From NCBI GenBank assembly GCA_002869845.2, contig NEWS02000004.1, positions 1,136,276-1,188,630 on the forward strand: 52,355 bases of DNA. Reading direction: 5' to 3'. The translations under genes were made by a program, and so were the position numbers. Below the pieces are notes generated by a model that did not search any database, was not told the origin of the DNA, and saw only the letters and a list, made by a program, of their open reading frames with translations. This stretch comes from Nitrospira sp. CG24B (GTDB lineage: Bacteria > Nitrospirota > Nitrospiria > Nitrospirales > Nitrospiraceae). Below are positions 1-8,218 of this stretch, piece by piece. How positions within the stretch are numbered: position 1 is the stretch's first letter; every line of letters begins with the position of its first letter.

Positions 1-33
1 CATCCATGCGGGTTGCAGGGTTGTTTGTGTTGT

Positions 34-855
34 CTAATTTACTGACCACTGAGTAATCCCCCATTCCTCCGGCTTCATAAAATTGGTGCGATCAACAGTC
101 ACGCTCTGCTCTGCATCCACGCTCAGCTTAGCGGTTCGCACGGCAAAGGCATAATAGCGCTGCCCTGCCACGAGCAATTCGCTGGTCGCAGTTTTCTTGT
201 AGGCCACTGTGACATTTCCCTCAATTGATAGCGGCGTGATCGTATTAGCCTTCAATGAGGGAGCCACATCCTTTCCCTCCGCCGACAAGATCGTGAGAGA
301 TTTCGCACGGTAGACCTCGTAGGCGACATAGGGGATCAGCCCCTGTTGTGTCCATTCGCGCACTTTCTTCTGAAATGTCAGGGACTCGTTCCGGCTTAAA
401 AACTTTTCAAGATCCGCCACCTTTATCTTCCGTACTTTAGCGTCGGGTAATGCAATAGACACCGTTCCGGTCAGACCGAGGTCCAGACTTGGGCTGAGTC
501 GAAACATACTGGTGAGAAAACTCATCGCCGCCTTCCCAGTGAGCGCTGTGTTTCCAGAAAACTTCCGTAAAATGGCATCGACCTCATCCTTGGCGGACCC
601 GCCGAACATGCCATAATCATGCGACGGATCGAGACGCTGATCGATGTAATCAAGCACGTGGTCTCCCAGAAACGCCTCGCTCCCCTTCATCAAGATAACC
701 GTGCCTGGTTGCACATCCGTTTGCAGCACCGCCAGCCTGGTTAATCCCAGCTGCTTGAAATACCCATTGATCAAATCCTCCGGATCGCATCCGAGGAGAG
801 TCAATGACGGGCAGAGAAGAACCAACAAGAAGAAGCCATATTCGGATGCTGCCAT
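34..855 (-). CDS. Putative lipoprotein of unknown function
   Basis: I do not recognise this family. The frame is open up to 978, but I place the start at the ATG at 855 because it gives a signal peptide with a hydrophobic run followed by a lipobox (LTLLGC, with the Cys as lipidation site) and avoids overlap with the TPR-coding frame that ends at 914. That start encodes 273 residues. The mature part has no membrane segment and no motif I know; it contains stretches that read like a beta-rich domain and ends at GITQWSVN. It lies directly downstream of the caspase/EF-hand/TPR frame on the same strand, so co-transcription is likely and the protein is probably exported and held in a membrane. The start codon has only a weak ribosome binding site, so the longer form is not excluded. 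Confidence 0.7.
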   Translation of the reverse strand: MAASEYGFFLLVLLCPSLTLLGCDPEDLINGYFKQLGLTRLAVLQTDVQPGTVILMKGSEAFLGDHVLDYIDQRLDPSHDYGMFGGSAKDEVDAILRKFSGNTALTGKAAMSFLTSMFRLSPSLDLGLTGTVSIALPDAKVRKIKVADLEKFLSRNESLTFQKKVREWTQQGLIPYVAYEVYRAKSLTILSAEGKDVAPSLKANTITPLSIEGNVTVAYKKTATSELLVAGQRYYAFAVRTAKLSVDAEQSVTVDRTNFMKPEEWGITQWSVN

Positions 856-913
856 TAGTGCGCCCAGGAATCCGATTATGTATAGGGTGTAGGAACATCG
901 GGGCTCCTTTTCG

Positions 914-2902
914 TTAGGGCGTGGTAGTCTTACTGGTTGGAGCATACTTCGACGAACGCAGTTTTTTCCCCACGTCATTCTCAGTGTGTGGCTGGCCGCT
1001 CGCTTTCAAGAGGGTCTGATAATTGGCAAAGACTTTGCGAACAGTTGGATGCTCGGGTCCAAGGCTCCTAAGGACAATCCAAAAACTTCGTTGAAACAGT
1101 GGCTCCGCCTTCGCGTACTGCCCTTGGTGGTAAGACAGTCCCGCCAGGTTGTTGAGGCTCCTCGCCACGTCGGGATGGTCGATACCCAGCGCCTTCTCCG
1201 TGATCGCCAGCGCCCGCTGATACAGCGGCTCGGCCTTCGCGTACTGCCCTTGGGCTCGATATAGCTCCGCCAGGTTGTTGAAGTTCGGAGCCACGTTAGG
1301 ATGGTTGGGACCCAGGGCCTTCTCCCAGATGGCGAGCGCCCGCTGATACAGCGGCTCGGCTTTGTCGTACCGTCCTTGCTTCTCGTACAGCATCGCAAGG
1401 TTGTTGAGGCTCAGCGCCCTGTCGGGATGATCAGGAGCAAGATTTTGTTCACGCTGCTTGAGGGCTCGGGTGAAGTACGATTCTGCCTCCTGATACTTCC
1501 CAGCTTGAAGGCCTGCGAGCCCCATTTCATTCAGTAACTCGGGCATAGGATCCAGGACGATCTTCGCGGCCCGTTCATACTGGCTAAAAGCCTCGGTGAA
1601 GCGGCCAGCATACATTTCCATCCTCGCACGGGCCAGATAGATCTGCACCTGCTTCTCTGTCTCATGCTGTTTCGCGGCAACCGCCTGACTGGCGCGCTCC
1701 TGCGACTGTGCTTCGGCTTTTGCAAGGAGTGTTCGGGCATCCTCTAGCCAGCCTTCTGCGGTGGCCTTGACCGCTTGAGCGTAATAATCTTCGGGAGCTG
1801 GCACCAGCTTCTCGGCCAGAAGTTGGGCCTCCTTAGGCAACACAGGCGTATCTTTGGGACTGGCGCCAAGCTGGCGTAGATGATCGGCGAAGATCTCCTC
1901 CATCGCTTGCGTCGTTAGTTCATCACGATAGCCGCTGCGCCAGATCCGCACCTGGTCCCGTTGATAGGCCAGCAGTCCCTCGGAATAATTACTCAACATC
2001 TCCGGCTTCATCGGTTGCGCCAAGGCCCCCTGCTCCTTGAACTGCCGGAGTTGCTTGATGGTGTAGAGCTTCAGCTCTTCCCACCGCAGCAGGCCGTCGT
2101 GATCGCCATCGGCCTGGGCCTAGTCTGGTCCCAGCGCTTGCAAGAATGTGTGAGTGAAGGCACTCATCTGTTTGGAAATCACGGGAGGGTTGAGGCTGAA
2201 GGATTCTTGAATGTTGGTGCTGGACGTGAAGATTGTCGTGTGTTTTCCAAGATCTCCTAAGGTGAGTCCTTGAGACACGGTTCCCTGTCCGCTATAGCAT
2301 GCATCGAGAATGAGGACCAACTCGCCTTCGAAACCCTTCCCAGCGGCTGTTTGACGAACTTGAACCACGAGGTCTGATACTTTGACCCCTTGCCCGTCAC
2401 CCACTTTCTTCTGACCGGTGGTTTGCAACCAGAGGTCTTTGGGCCCCACAGCCCCATGGCCGGTGTAATAGACGACAAGGGTCGCCCCCTCTTCTTTTTT
2501 CCGGGCCTCATTGAGTGAGGCCATGATGGCGCTGGCCGTCGCGTCTTTGCCGGTCAGCAGTGGATGGGCTGGATCTAAGGGTTTGTAGCCGAGTTCCGTC
2601 AGGGCGTTCACCACACGCTGGCCATCAACCTGGGCAAAGGGTAATTCTGTCTTAGGAACGTCGGTTTGATTCACTGCGATGACCAGGAAGTATTTCTTAC
2701 GACGACTCCAATAGTAGAACGGGCCGTCTGCCTCTTCCGGCGGGAGGGTACCTTGTTTAAGGAGAGGCTCGGGAAGAATAGGGTCGTGAGCTGCGTAACT
2801 TGCCTCAATGCCGATTCCCAGACTCGACAGGACAAGAAGCACGATAGCCGTAAGCCGTTGGCACACAGCGAGTCTTGCCTGCCATGGACGAACAGATTTC
2901 AT
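914..2902 (-). pseudogene. Caspase-like peptidase (C14) with EF-hand and TPRs, split by in-frame TAG
   Basis: From the ATG at 2902 the first 260 residues form a signal peptide (residues 1-37) and a caspase-fold peptidase with the catalytic pair His149 in YTGHG and Cys202 in LDACYSG. A TAG codon at 2120-2122 ends this part. The same frame continues without any other stop: a perfect EF-hand loop (D-G-D-H-D-G-L-L-R-W-E-E, encoded at 2075-2110), a helical segment, then at least three kinesin-light-chain-type TPRs with the AEPLYQRAL pattern, ending at 914. Bacterial exported caspases often have such an EF-hand right after the p10-like part, so the two halves were one protein of about 662 residues. 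Either the gene is broken, or the TAG is read through, or the TPR half is started anew at an internal TTG (2023) or ATG (2011). An upstream TTG at 2953 is possible but gives no good signal peptide. A lipoprotein gene follows. Confidence 0.8.
2120..2902 (-). CDS. Caspase-like peptidase domain, upstream part of the split gene
   Basis: This is the reading frame that would be translated if the TAG at 2120-2122 acts as a normal stop. It encodes 260 residues: a signal peptide ending near SYA, then a C14-type caspase/metacaspase fold with His149 (TGHG) and Cys202 (DACYSG). The catalytic dyad is intact, so the truncated product could still be an active periplasmic cysteine peptidase lacking its calcium-binding and TPR regions. 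Proteins of this group cleave after basic residues in studied metacaspases; the substrate here is unknown. Confidence 0.75.
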   Translation of the reverse strand: MKSVRPWQARLAVCQRLTAIVLLVLSSLGIGIEASYAAHDPILPEPLLKQGTLPPEEADGPFYYWSRRKKYFLVIAVNQTDVPKTELPFAQVDGQRVVNALTELGYKPLDPAHPLLTGKDATASAIMASLNEARKKEEGATLVVYYTGHGAVGPKDLWLQTTGQKKVGDGQGVKVSDLVVQVRQTAAGKGFEGELVLILDACYSGQGTVSQGLTLGDLGKHTTIFTSSTNIQESFSLNPPVISKQMSAFTHTFLQALGPD

Positions 2903-3355
2903 CCGCGAGTCTCGAGCCTCATTGGAGTTTTCTCGTAAGAAGCAGCGTGCCAATTTCTCATAGGCATGAATCGGACCAGCGTGCAGATTTTCATGAAAGG
3001 CATGGGATGCACACGAAAACTGAGTTCAACGAAAGCTCGGGACAGTCTGGGCGTATCTAAAGTGATACAGGACAAGAAACAGATTGCTACAGTGCTTGAT
3101 GATCAACCCTGACGATCGGCGACATGAGCTGTGGCTCCGACGCTGAGGGGGCACACGGTGTTTTGCTAGTCCAATCACAACGAGAGTCTCATGCTGAGTA
3201 GCTCACTGTGGGCAGACGAAGCGGGAGACCGGAAGGTAGCAAAACAGTCGGCTGCTGTAAATACTTATCTAGGTGAGAGGTTCTAGAAACTATGTGCGCT
3301 CAGTGGATCCTGCACCGACATCCCTGGTCAGGTGAAAATACCACCATCGCCACTC
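2903..3355. other. Intergenic region, no gene seen
   Basis: About 450 bases between the caspase start and the duplicated 5' fragment of the helix-hairpin-helix gene. Short open frames exist on both strands but none shows recognisable protein sequence. It should hold the promoter of the caspase gene on the minus strand and the original promoter of the helix-hairpin-helix gene on the plus strand, but I could not pick out convincing boxes for either. Confidence 0.5.
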
Positions 3356-3418
3356 ATGTGCTCTCTCCGCCCGCACAATCAACAACTCGCCACGATCTTC
3401 CGATCGATGGCCGATCTT
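3356..3418 (+). pseudogene. Duplicated 5' end of the helix-hairpin-helix gene
   Basis: These 63 bases repeat the first 21 codons of the gene that starts at 4239, in frame from the ATG. I count 52 identical bases of 63, with almost complete identity over the last 36; both read HNQQLATIFRSMADL. After 3418 the similarity stops. The copy is separated from the intact gene by the toxin-antitoxin pair, which suggests that the pair was inserted behind the native start, leaving this stub attached to the old promoter. Confidence 0.75.
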
Positions 3419-3487
3419 TGCCATTTGGCATGCCCTGGCGCAGCAGGCCATTCGCATTTTCAAGGGTTGAGACACTGTCACATTGGA

Positions 3488-3539
3488 TTGCATGCCATAG
3501 CACTAAGTGCTATATATAATGGGCGGAGGGAGGCACGAG
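3488..3539 (+). promoter_or_regulatory. Promoter and operator of the RelE/XRE module
   Basis: A perfect -10 box TATAAT lies at 3515-3520. Immediately upstream is a perfect 8-bp inverted repeat with a one-base centre, ATAGCACT-A-AGTGCTAT (3497-3513), which sits between the expected -35 region and the -10 box. TTGCAT at 3488-3493 is a possible -35 but at 21 bases it is too far for a good fit. A GGGAGG ribosome binding site lies seven bases before the ATG at 3540. The palindrome is the obvious site for autorepression by the downstream XRE antitoxin. Confidence 0.7.
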
Positions 3540-3935
3540 ATGGCCGTATATCAGACCCGCTGGTTTGACCGGTGGGCGCGCAAGGAAGGGCTCACCACAA
3601 CGAGCCTATGCTCGGCGGTGCAGGAGATGACGGCAGGACTATACGACGCGGATCTCGGTGGCGGGCTGCTGAAAAAGAGGATGGCTCGGCCTGGACAAGG
3701 AAAGCGTGGCGGCTTTCGCACGCTCGTCGCGACCAACAAGAAGACCCGCTGGATCTTCGTATTCGGCTTCTCTAAAAACGAGCGCAGCACCATCGGCAAG
3801 GACGAAGAAATCGCCTTAAAGAAGCTGGCTACCCATTTGCTGTCCTTGACGACACAGGCGATCGGGAAAGCACAACGTGCCGGAGAATTGATGGAGGTGC
3901 ATTGCAATGAAGAACACAACATCGGCCATTCTTGA
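3540..3935 (+). CDS. RelE-family toxin (type II toxin-antitoxin)
   Basis: The 131-residue product starts MAVYQTRWFDRWARKEG and carries the conserved block GGGLLKKRMARPGQGKRGGF, which matches the RelE-type toxins of the PF06296 group that pair with XRE antitoxins. The family is thought to act as mRNA interferases; the basic central block fits RNA binding. I chose the ATG at 3540 over an earlier one at 3507 because it has a good ribosome binding site and because 3507 would lie inside the operator. The 3' end overlaps the antitoxin by 29 bases, so translation is coupled. The gene order is toxin first, as in HigBA-like systems. The module interrupts the 5' region of the helix-hairpin-helix gene. 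Confidence 0.85.
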   Translation: MAVYQTRWFDRWARKEGLTTTSLCSAVQEMTAGLYDADLGGGLLKKRMARPGQGKRGGFRTLVATNKKTRWIFVFGFSKNERSTIGKDEEIALKKLATHLLSLTTQAIGKAQRAGELMEVHCNEEHNIGHS

Positions 3936-4221
3936 AGCGGTCCATACCACGGCAAAGGGCCTACATAAAGCCGGCGTGATGAGTCGGATCACGTTGCGCG
4001 AATTCGACCAACTGAACGTGCCACCCGTCGCGCCGCTGAAGCCGAAACAAATCAAAGGAATTCGCGAGGCATCACGCGTCAGTCAAGCGGTCTTTGCCGC
4101 ACTGCTGAATACCAGCCTGTCCACGGTGCAGAAGTGGGAGATCGGCCAGAAGCGCCCCACGGGCACCGCCCTCAAGTTGCTGCACCTAGTGCAACGGCGT
4201 GGCTTGAAGGCCGTCGCCTAA
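3907..4221 (+). CDS. XRE-family antitoxin (HigA/NadS-like)
   Basis: The 104-residue protein has a C-terminal helix-turn-helix of the XRE type: IREASRVSQAVFAALLNTSLSTVQKWEIGQKRPTG, with the typical SQxxFAxxL helix, the ST-VQKWE recognition helix and the final xRxPxG turn. This organisation (N-terminal toxin-binding region, C-terminal DNA-binding domain) is that of antitoxins that neutralise RelE-type toxins and repress their own operon, most likely through the palindrome at 3497-3513. It overlaps the toxin gene by 29 bases and ends 17 bases before the helix-hairpin-helix gene, so that gene is now probably co-transcribed with the module. Confidence 0.88.
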   Translation: MKNTTSAILEAVHTTAKGLHKAGVMSRITLREFDQLNVPPVAPLKPKQIKGIREASRVSQAVFAALLNTSLSTVQKWEIGQKRPTGTALKLLHLVQRRGLKAVA

Positions 4222-4238
4222 CATTCCGATCGACCATC

Positions 4239-4718
4239 ATGAGCTCCATCCCGCACCACAACCAGCAACTCGCCACCATCTTCCGATCGATGGCCGATCT
4301 CCTTTCGGCCCAACGCGCCAACCCCTATCGGGTGAGGGCCTATCGGCGGGCTGCGGATGCTCTGCTGGCCATCGATGAAGATGTGACGGCTCTGGTTGAG
4401 CGCCAGGGGCTTGAAGAGATTGACGGGATCGGAGCTGACCTGGCAAAAAAAATAGAAGAGTTTCTTGAGACCGGCACCATCCGTGCCTACGAAGAGCTGA
4501 AAACGCCGCTCCCGGCGGAGGTGAAGAGCTGGGCGAGCCTGCCAGGACTTTCCGAGTCGCTCGTGACCTATTTATACTTCCGCCTCGGCATACGGACGCT
4601 CGACGACCTCGACCAGATCACCCGCTCGCACCTGCTTCGGACCCTGCCGAGTTTTTCAGGGTCCGAAGAGCGCTTACTCCAGGCCATTCAGGAACGAATT
4701 CATGCGCGAGAACCTTAG
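4239..4718 (+). CDS. Stand-alone PolX-type N-terminal helix-hairpin-helix protein
   Basis: The 159-residue product resembles only the N-terminal DNA-binding part of family X DNA polymerases (PolX/Pol beta 8-kDa domain): FRSMADLLSAQRANPYRVRAYRRAADALL, then a helix-hairpin-helix IDGIGADLAKKIEEFLETG and a second one around SLPGLSESLVTYLYFRLGI. The nucleotidyltransferase and PHP domains of full PolX are absent, so a role in binding DNA ends, gaps or junctions is likely but no polymerase activity. I start at the ATG at 4239, since the preceding frame belongs to the antitoxin region. The first 21 codons occur again at 3356. The stop codon overlaps that of the convergent ctpA gene within TTAG (4715-4718). 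Confidence 0.8.
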   Translation: MSSIPHHNQQLATIFRSMADLLSAQRANPYRVRAYRRAADALLAIDEDVTALVERQGLEEIDGIGADLAKKIEEFLETGTIRAYEELKTPLPAEVKSWASLPGLSESLVTYLYFRLGIRTLDDLDQITRSHLLRTLPSFSGSEERLLQAIQERIHAREP

Positions 4719-6079
4719 GACGTCTTGAGGTCCTTGAAGATCTTCCAACTCTTCAACAACTCCACAGCCTTCTGAAGCTGTGCGTCCTGTTCAAGCGAAG
4801 GTTCTCCCCCGACTTCAGGCAATGCCGGTGGAGGCGTCCCATTCTTCGGTCCCCCTTCGTCCGGAGACTTGCCATTCTGAGGTGAGGTTTCCTTTCCTGT
4901 TGGCGGCTTGACCGCCTTCGGCTCCGCTTCCTTTTCAGCAGGTTTCCCCTCAGACGCTTTAGCCACCACCGGCGCTGAAAGCTTGACGACGATGTCCGGC
5001 GTAATGCCGGTCGACTGAATGGACCGGCCCTTTGGCGTATAGTACTTTGCGGTCGTGAGACGAAGCCCAGAACCGTCACCTAGCGCGAGGATCGTCTGCA
5101 CCGATCCTTTTCCGAATGAGGTGGTCCCAACAACAAGGCCTCGTCCATAATCTTGTAGTGCTCCGGCGACAATTTCCGATGCACTCGCGGATCCTTCATT
5201 GACCAGAACAATGACCGGTAGATCCTCCAACTGATCCTTGGCTTTGGCGAACCATTCGTCTTTTTTTCCTTCTCGGCTCTTTGTATACACAACCAGTTTC
5301 CCGCTGGAAAGAAATTGTTCGGACACATCGACGGCTGCGGTCAGCAACCCGCCGGGATTGTTTCGCAGGTCAAGGATAGTTCCTTGAACCTTCTGTTCCT
5401 TGAACTGTTTGATGGCCTTGGAGAGATCTCGCCCAGTGGCTTCCTGAAACTGAGTGAGCCGAACATAACCGAGGTTGTCGATGACCTTCGACTTCACGCT
5501 TTCAATTTTAATGGTGTCTCGGACGAGGGTGAAGACCAATGGGTCCGGTGTGCCATCTCGTTGAATCGTGAGATTGACCTTGCTGCCTTTCGGTCCTCGC
5601 ATCTTCTGGACCGCATCCATCAAGGTCAGGTCCTTGGTCGTATCGTCATTGACCTTCGTGATAAAGTCGCCGGCCTTAATCCCGGCTCGATGTGCCGGCG
5701 TGCCCTCGATCGGTGCGATAACGGCCAGACGGTTATCCTTCACACCGATTTGAATGCCGACTCCCCCAAATTCTCCCCTGGTTTCAACCTGCATCTCCTT
5801 ATACATCTCCGGAGTCATGTAGGCTGAGTGTGGATCGAGCGTCGAGAGCATGCCACGGATGGCCCCTTGAATGAGGTCCTTGGGTTTCGTCTCATCGACA
5901 TAATGTTTCTGAACTTGGTTCAGGACTTCGGAGAAGGTTTTGAGCTCCTCATAGGTTTCACCCGCATGACCGGTCCGCTCCCACCCCTTTCCGATGACAA
6001 GTCCACCGAGCAGCGCAAGGGCAATCATTGGCACGACCACCCAAGACTTCTTCCGAGGCTGCTGTTCCATAATCTTCAC
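4715..6079 (-). CDS. ctpA: C-terminal processing peptidase (S41)
   Basis: A 454-residue periplasmic serine peptidase of the CtpA/Prc family, which trims or degrades exported proteins and in several bacteria controls cell-wall hydrolases. Visible parts: N-terminal signal anchor (13-30), conserved DPHSAYM, a PDZ domain (about 100-185, GGVGIQI to IQRDG), the S41 catalytic core with LDLRNNPGGLL, nucleophile Ser299 in GSASASE and general base Lys324 in FGKGSVQ, spaced 25 residues apart as in E. coli Prc. The C-terminus (about 375-420) is a low-complexity Pro/Lys/Glu stretch. The ATG at 6079 has an AAGGGA site upstream. It is the last gene of the ffh-to-ctpA run, directly after the envC-like gene, and ends in a four-base convergent overlap with the helix-hairpin-helix gene. 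Confidence 0.95.
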   Translation of the reverse strand: MKIMEQQPRKKSWVVVPMIALALLGGLVIGKGWERTGHAGETYEELKTFSEVLNQVQKHYVDETKPKDLIQGAIRGMLSTLDPHSAYMTPEMYKEMQVETRGEFGGVGIQIGVKDNRLAVIAPIEGTPAHRAGIKAGDFITKVNDDTTKDLTLMDAVQKMRGPKGSKVNLTIQRDGTPDPLVFTLVRDTIKIESVKSKVIDNLGYVRLTQFQEATGRDLSKAIKQFKEQKVQGTILDLRNNPGGLLTAAVDVSEQFLSSGKLVVYTKSREGKKDEWFAKAKDQLEDLPVIVLVNEGSASASEIVAGALQDYGRGLVVGTTSFGKGSVQTILALGDGSGLRLTTAKYYTPKGRSIQSTGITPDIVVKLSAPVVAKASEGKPAEKEAEPKAVKPPTGKETSPQNGKSPDEGGPKNGTPPPALPEVGGEPSLEQDAQLQKAVELLKSWKIFKDLKTS

Positions 6080-6137
6080 ATCCCTTCTTTCCTGAGTTGT
6101 CGGACCCTCCGATCAAAATACACCAAGAAGGCCATGC

Positions 6138-7322
6138 TTATCGTTTGGCCAACCAGTGGAGGGGATCCACTGGCTCGGCTCCTTCCCGCAATTCGAAGTA
6201 TAAAGTATTTTCTCCAATCATGCCCGTATCCCCAGTCTCCCCGATCGGTTGACCTTCGGCAACCTGCTCGCCCGATTTGGACAGAATCTTGGAGGCATGC
6301 GCGTATAAGGAAAAGAACCCGTTGGCATGATCTAGGATTATAACGAGTCCGTAGCCTTTCAACCAGTCCGCATAGACCACACTCCCCGTCATGACGGCAT
6401 GGATGAGGCTTCCCTCTGCCGTTCGGATTTCAATGCCCTTGCGCTGCACGTAGGTATTGAACGTCGGATGTTTCTGGCGCCCGAAGAACGACACAACTTT
6501 TCCATCGGCTGGCCACGGGAGTGAGCCTCGGACTCCATGCGCCGATGGTGACGACAAGGGAGGGGCCACGGCCATGGTACGTCGGCGCGTTTCCAACTCA
6601 TGCAACAAGCCATCCACCCGAGAGGCGGAACGCTCCAGTTCGTCGACCGTGCGATTATAGGAGTCCTTTTCGTGCGTAATCTTCACTAAATAGACTTTCT
6701 TCTCTCTCTGAAGCACTCGAATGTCGGCCAGCTTTTTCTCGATGGTTTGCTTGAAGGCAACCAGTCCGACTCTGGCCTCGGCGCGTTGACGCTCAACCTG
6801 CTCCATCCGCTCCATATCGGCACGAAACGTCTCCAGCAATTCGTAATCCTTGTGTGACACAACCGAGAGGTATTGTCCACGACGCTGAAAATCGCTGTAC
6901 GAGTCCGCTGTTAAGAGGGCCTTCACACGCCCAAACCGTCCTTCCATATACTGCACGCGGAGTCGGGCAAGAATGGCCTCACGTCGGGCATCAATACTGG
7001 TTCGCATCGCCCCCAGCCGATCCGTAATCTCGTCGATCTCCCGATCCTTCTGTCGCAGTTTTTTGCTGATCTCATGATGATCTTGTCGATGATGCACCAG
7101 TCGCTCATCCAGGGATTGGAGCCCTTGCAACACCGACTCTCGTTTTTTCTCCGCAGCCTCGGCGCGTTTCCGTTTTTCCTCAATCTTGCCCTTCAGCTTC
7201 TCAAGCGTCTTTCTCTCACGCTCGATTTTCTCAGAGATCGGATCATTCGCCGCACCCGCCACAGATGCCCCCCCTCCTCCCACCACAAGACACCAGAAGA
7301 GGATGGCACAGAAGCCTCTCAT
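6138..7322 (-). CDS. envC: EnvC-like murein hydrolase activator with degenerate LytM domain
   Basis: The 394-residue product has a signal peptide (MRGFCAILFWCLVVGGGG), a long charged coiled coil (about 25-255) and a C-terminal LytM/M23 domain. The zinc-binding positions of active M23 peptidases are replaced: the usual HxGiD reads RKGIEI and the usual LHFE reads LYFELRE, while YAH is kept. This pattern is that of EnvC/NlpD-type proteins, which do not cut peptidoglycan themselves but activate amidases at the septum under control of FtsEX. The start at 7322 overlaps the ftsX stop in ATGA, which supports both the start and translational coupling. A longer frame to 7406 would run deep into ftsX and lose the signal peptide. 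Confidence 0.88.
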   Translation of the reverse strand: MRGFCAILFWCLVVGGGGASVAGAANDPISEKIERERKTLEKLKGKIEEKRKRAEAAEKKRESVLQGLQSLDERLVHHRQDHHEISKKLRQKDREIDEITDRLGAMRTSIDARREAILARLRVQYMEGRFGRVKALLTADSYSDFQRRGQYLSVVSHKDYELLETFRADMERMEQVERQRAEARVGLVAFKQTIEKKLADIRVLQREKKVYLVKITHEKDSYNRTVDELERSASRVDGLLHELETRRRTMAVAPPLSSPSAHGVRGSLPWPADGKVVSFFGRQKHPTFNTYVQRKGIEIRTAEGSLIHAVMTGSVVYADWLKGYGLVIILDHANGFFSLYAHASKILSKSGEQVAEGQPIGETGDTGMIGENTLYFELREGAEPVDPLHWLAKR

Positions 7323-8218
7323 GCCCGTCCGTCTCCAACACGTAGAAGCGACACCACGCTCCCGGCAAAGCCAAGCCCCATTCCCGCCATCACCAGCGCC
7401 AGACACACCGAGAGGGGGAAAAAAGAGATCATGCCTTCGATCCCGCTAAAACGGCCCGTCAATTGAATCTGCTGCCGAAACAGTTCAACCGCGAACTTAA
7501 GAATCCCCAACGACAGCGCGCTACCACAGGCTCCGAGTACGGCTCCTTCGAGAAAATAGGGAATACGGATGAATGTACGTGTAGCTCCGATCGAGCGAAG
7601 AATTTCGATCTCCTCCTGTCTAGCCAACAGTGCGAGTCTGGTCGTATTTCCGATGATCGTCACTGCGGCTGCGGAAAGGAGGATCCCCACCCCGATCGCC
7701 GCCAGCTCGATGTATCCGATCAGTCCGGCCAACAGACTACTCCATTCTTGATTATAGTCGACCTTCGCGACCCCTTCCATTGTTTGCACTCGTTCTACCC
7801 ACGCTTTCATGGCGTCCGGAGACCGAAAGCTCGGCGCAAGCGTCACAACGAACGAGGCCGGGAGCGGGTTCTCCCCAAGCCCTTCGAGTAAGTGCGACTC
7901 ACTGGGAAATTGAACTCGAAATTCTCCCAGCGCCTGTTCTTTTGAAATAAAGAGCACCCCGTCGACCATACGATCGGTCTTGAGTGTTCGTTCGAGTTCT
8001 CGCACCTGTTCGCTCGACCGTCGATCCTCCAAATAGACCATGACCTTGACATCTTCCTGGAGCGACCCTGCCGCGTTCCGGAGATTCATATAGAGCAACA
8101 GAAAAATGCCGACACAGGCCAAGGCAAAGGCCGTGGTCAGAATGGCGACGATCGTCGTCGTCCGATTGGTCCGCATGTTCACCCACGCTTCGCGAACGAG
8201 ATAAAACAGGCGTCTCAT
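7319..8218 (-). CDS. ftsX: Cell division ABC transporter permease-like protein FtsX
   Basis: A 299-residue membrane protein with the FtsX layout: one N-terminal transmembrane helix (about 20-45), a periplasmic domain with the MVYLEDRRSSEQVRELE type of sequence, then three more helices from about 165 to the end. FtsX works with FtsE and relays ATP hydrolysis to a periplasmic murein hydrolase regulator. The gene overlaps ftsE by four bases upstream and the envC-like gene by four bases downstream, so the three subunits are probably produced together. Confidence 0.95.
   Translation of the reverse strand: MRRLFYLVREAWVNMRTNRTTTIVAILTTAFALACVGIFLLLYMNLRNAAGSLQEDVKVMVYLEDRRSSEQVRELERTLKTDRMVDGVLFISKEQALGEFRVQFPSESHLLEGLGENPLPASFVVTLAPSFRSPDAMKAWVERVQTMEGVAKVDYNQEWSSLLAGLIGYIELAAIGVGILLSAAAVTIIGNTTRLALLARQEEIEILRSIGATRTFIRIPYFLEGAVLGACGSALSLGILKFAVELFRQQIQLTGRFSGIEGMISFFPLSVCLALVMAGMGLGFAGSVVSLLRVGDGRA

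Noticed and set aside
3488..3520. Use of TTGCAT as a true -35 box for the RelE/XRE promoter
   Set aside because: The distance of 21 bases to TATAAT is outside the usual range of 16-19, so only the -10 box and the palindrome are firmly supported.
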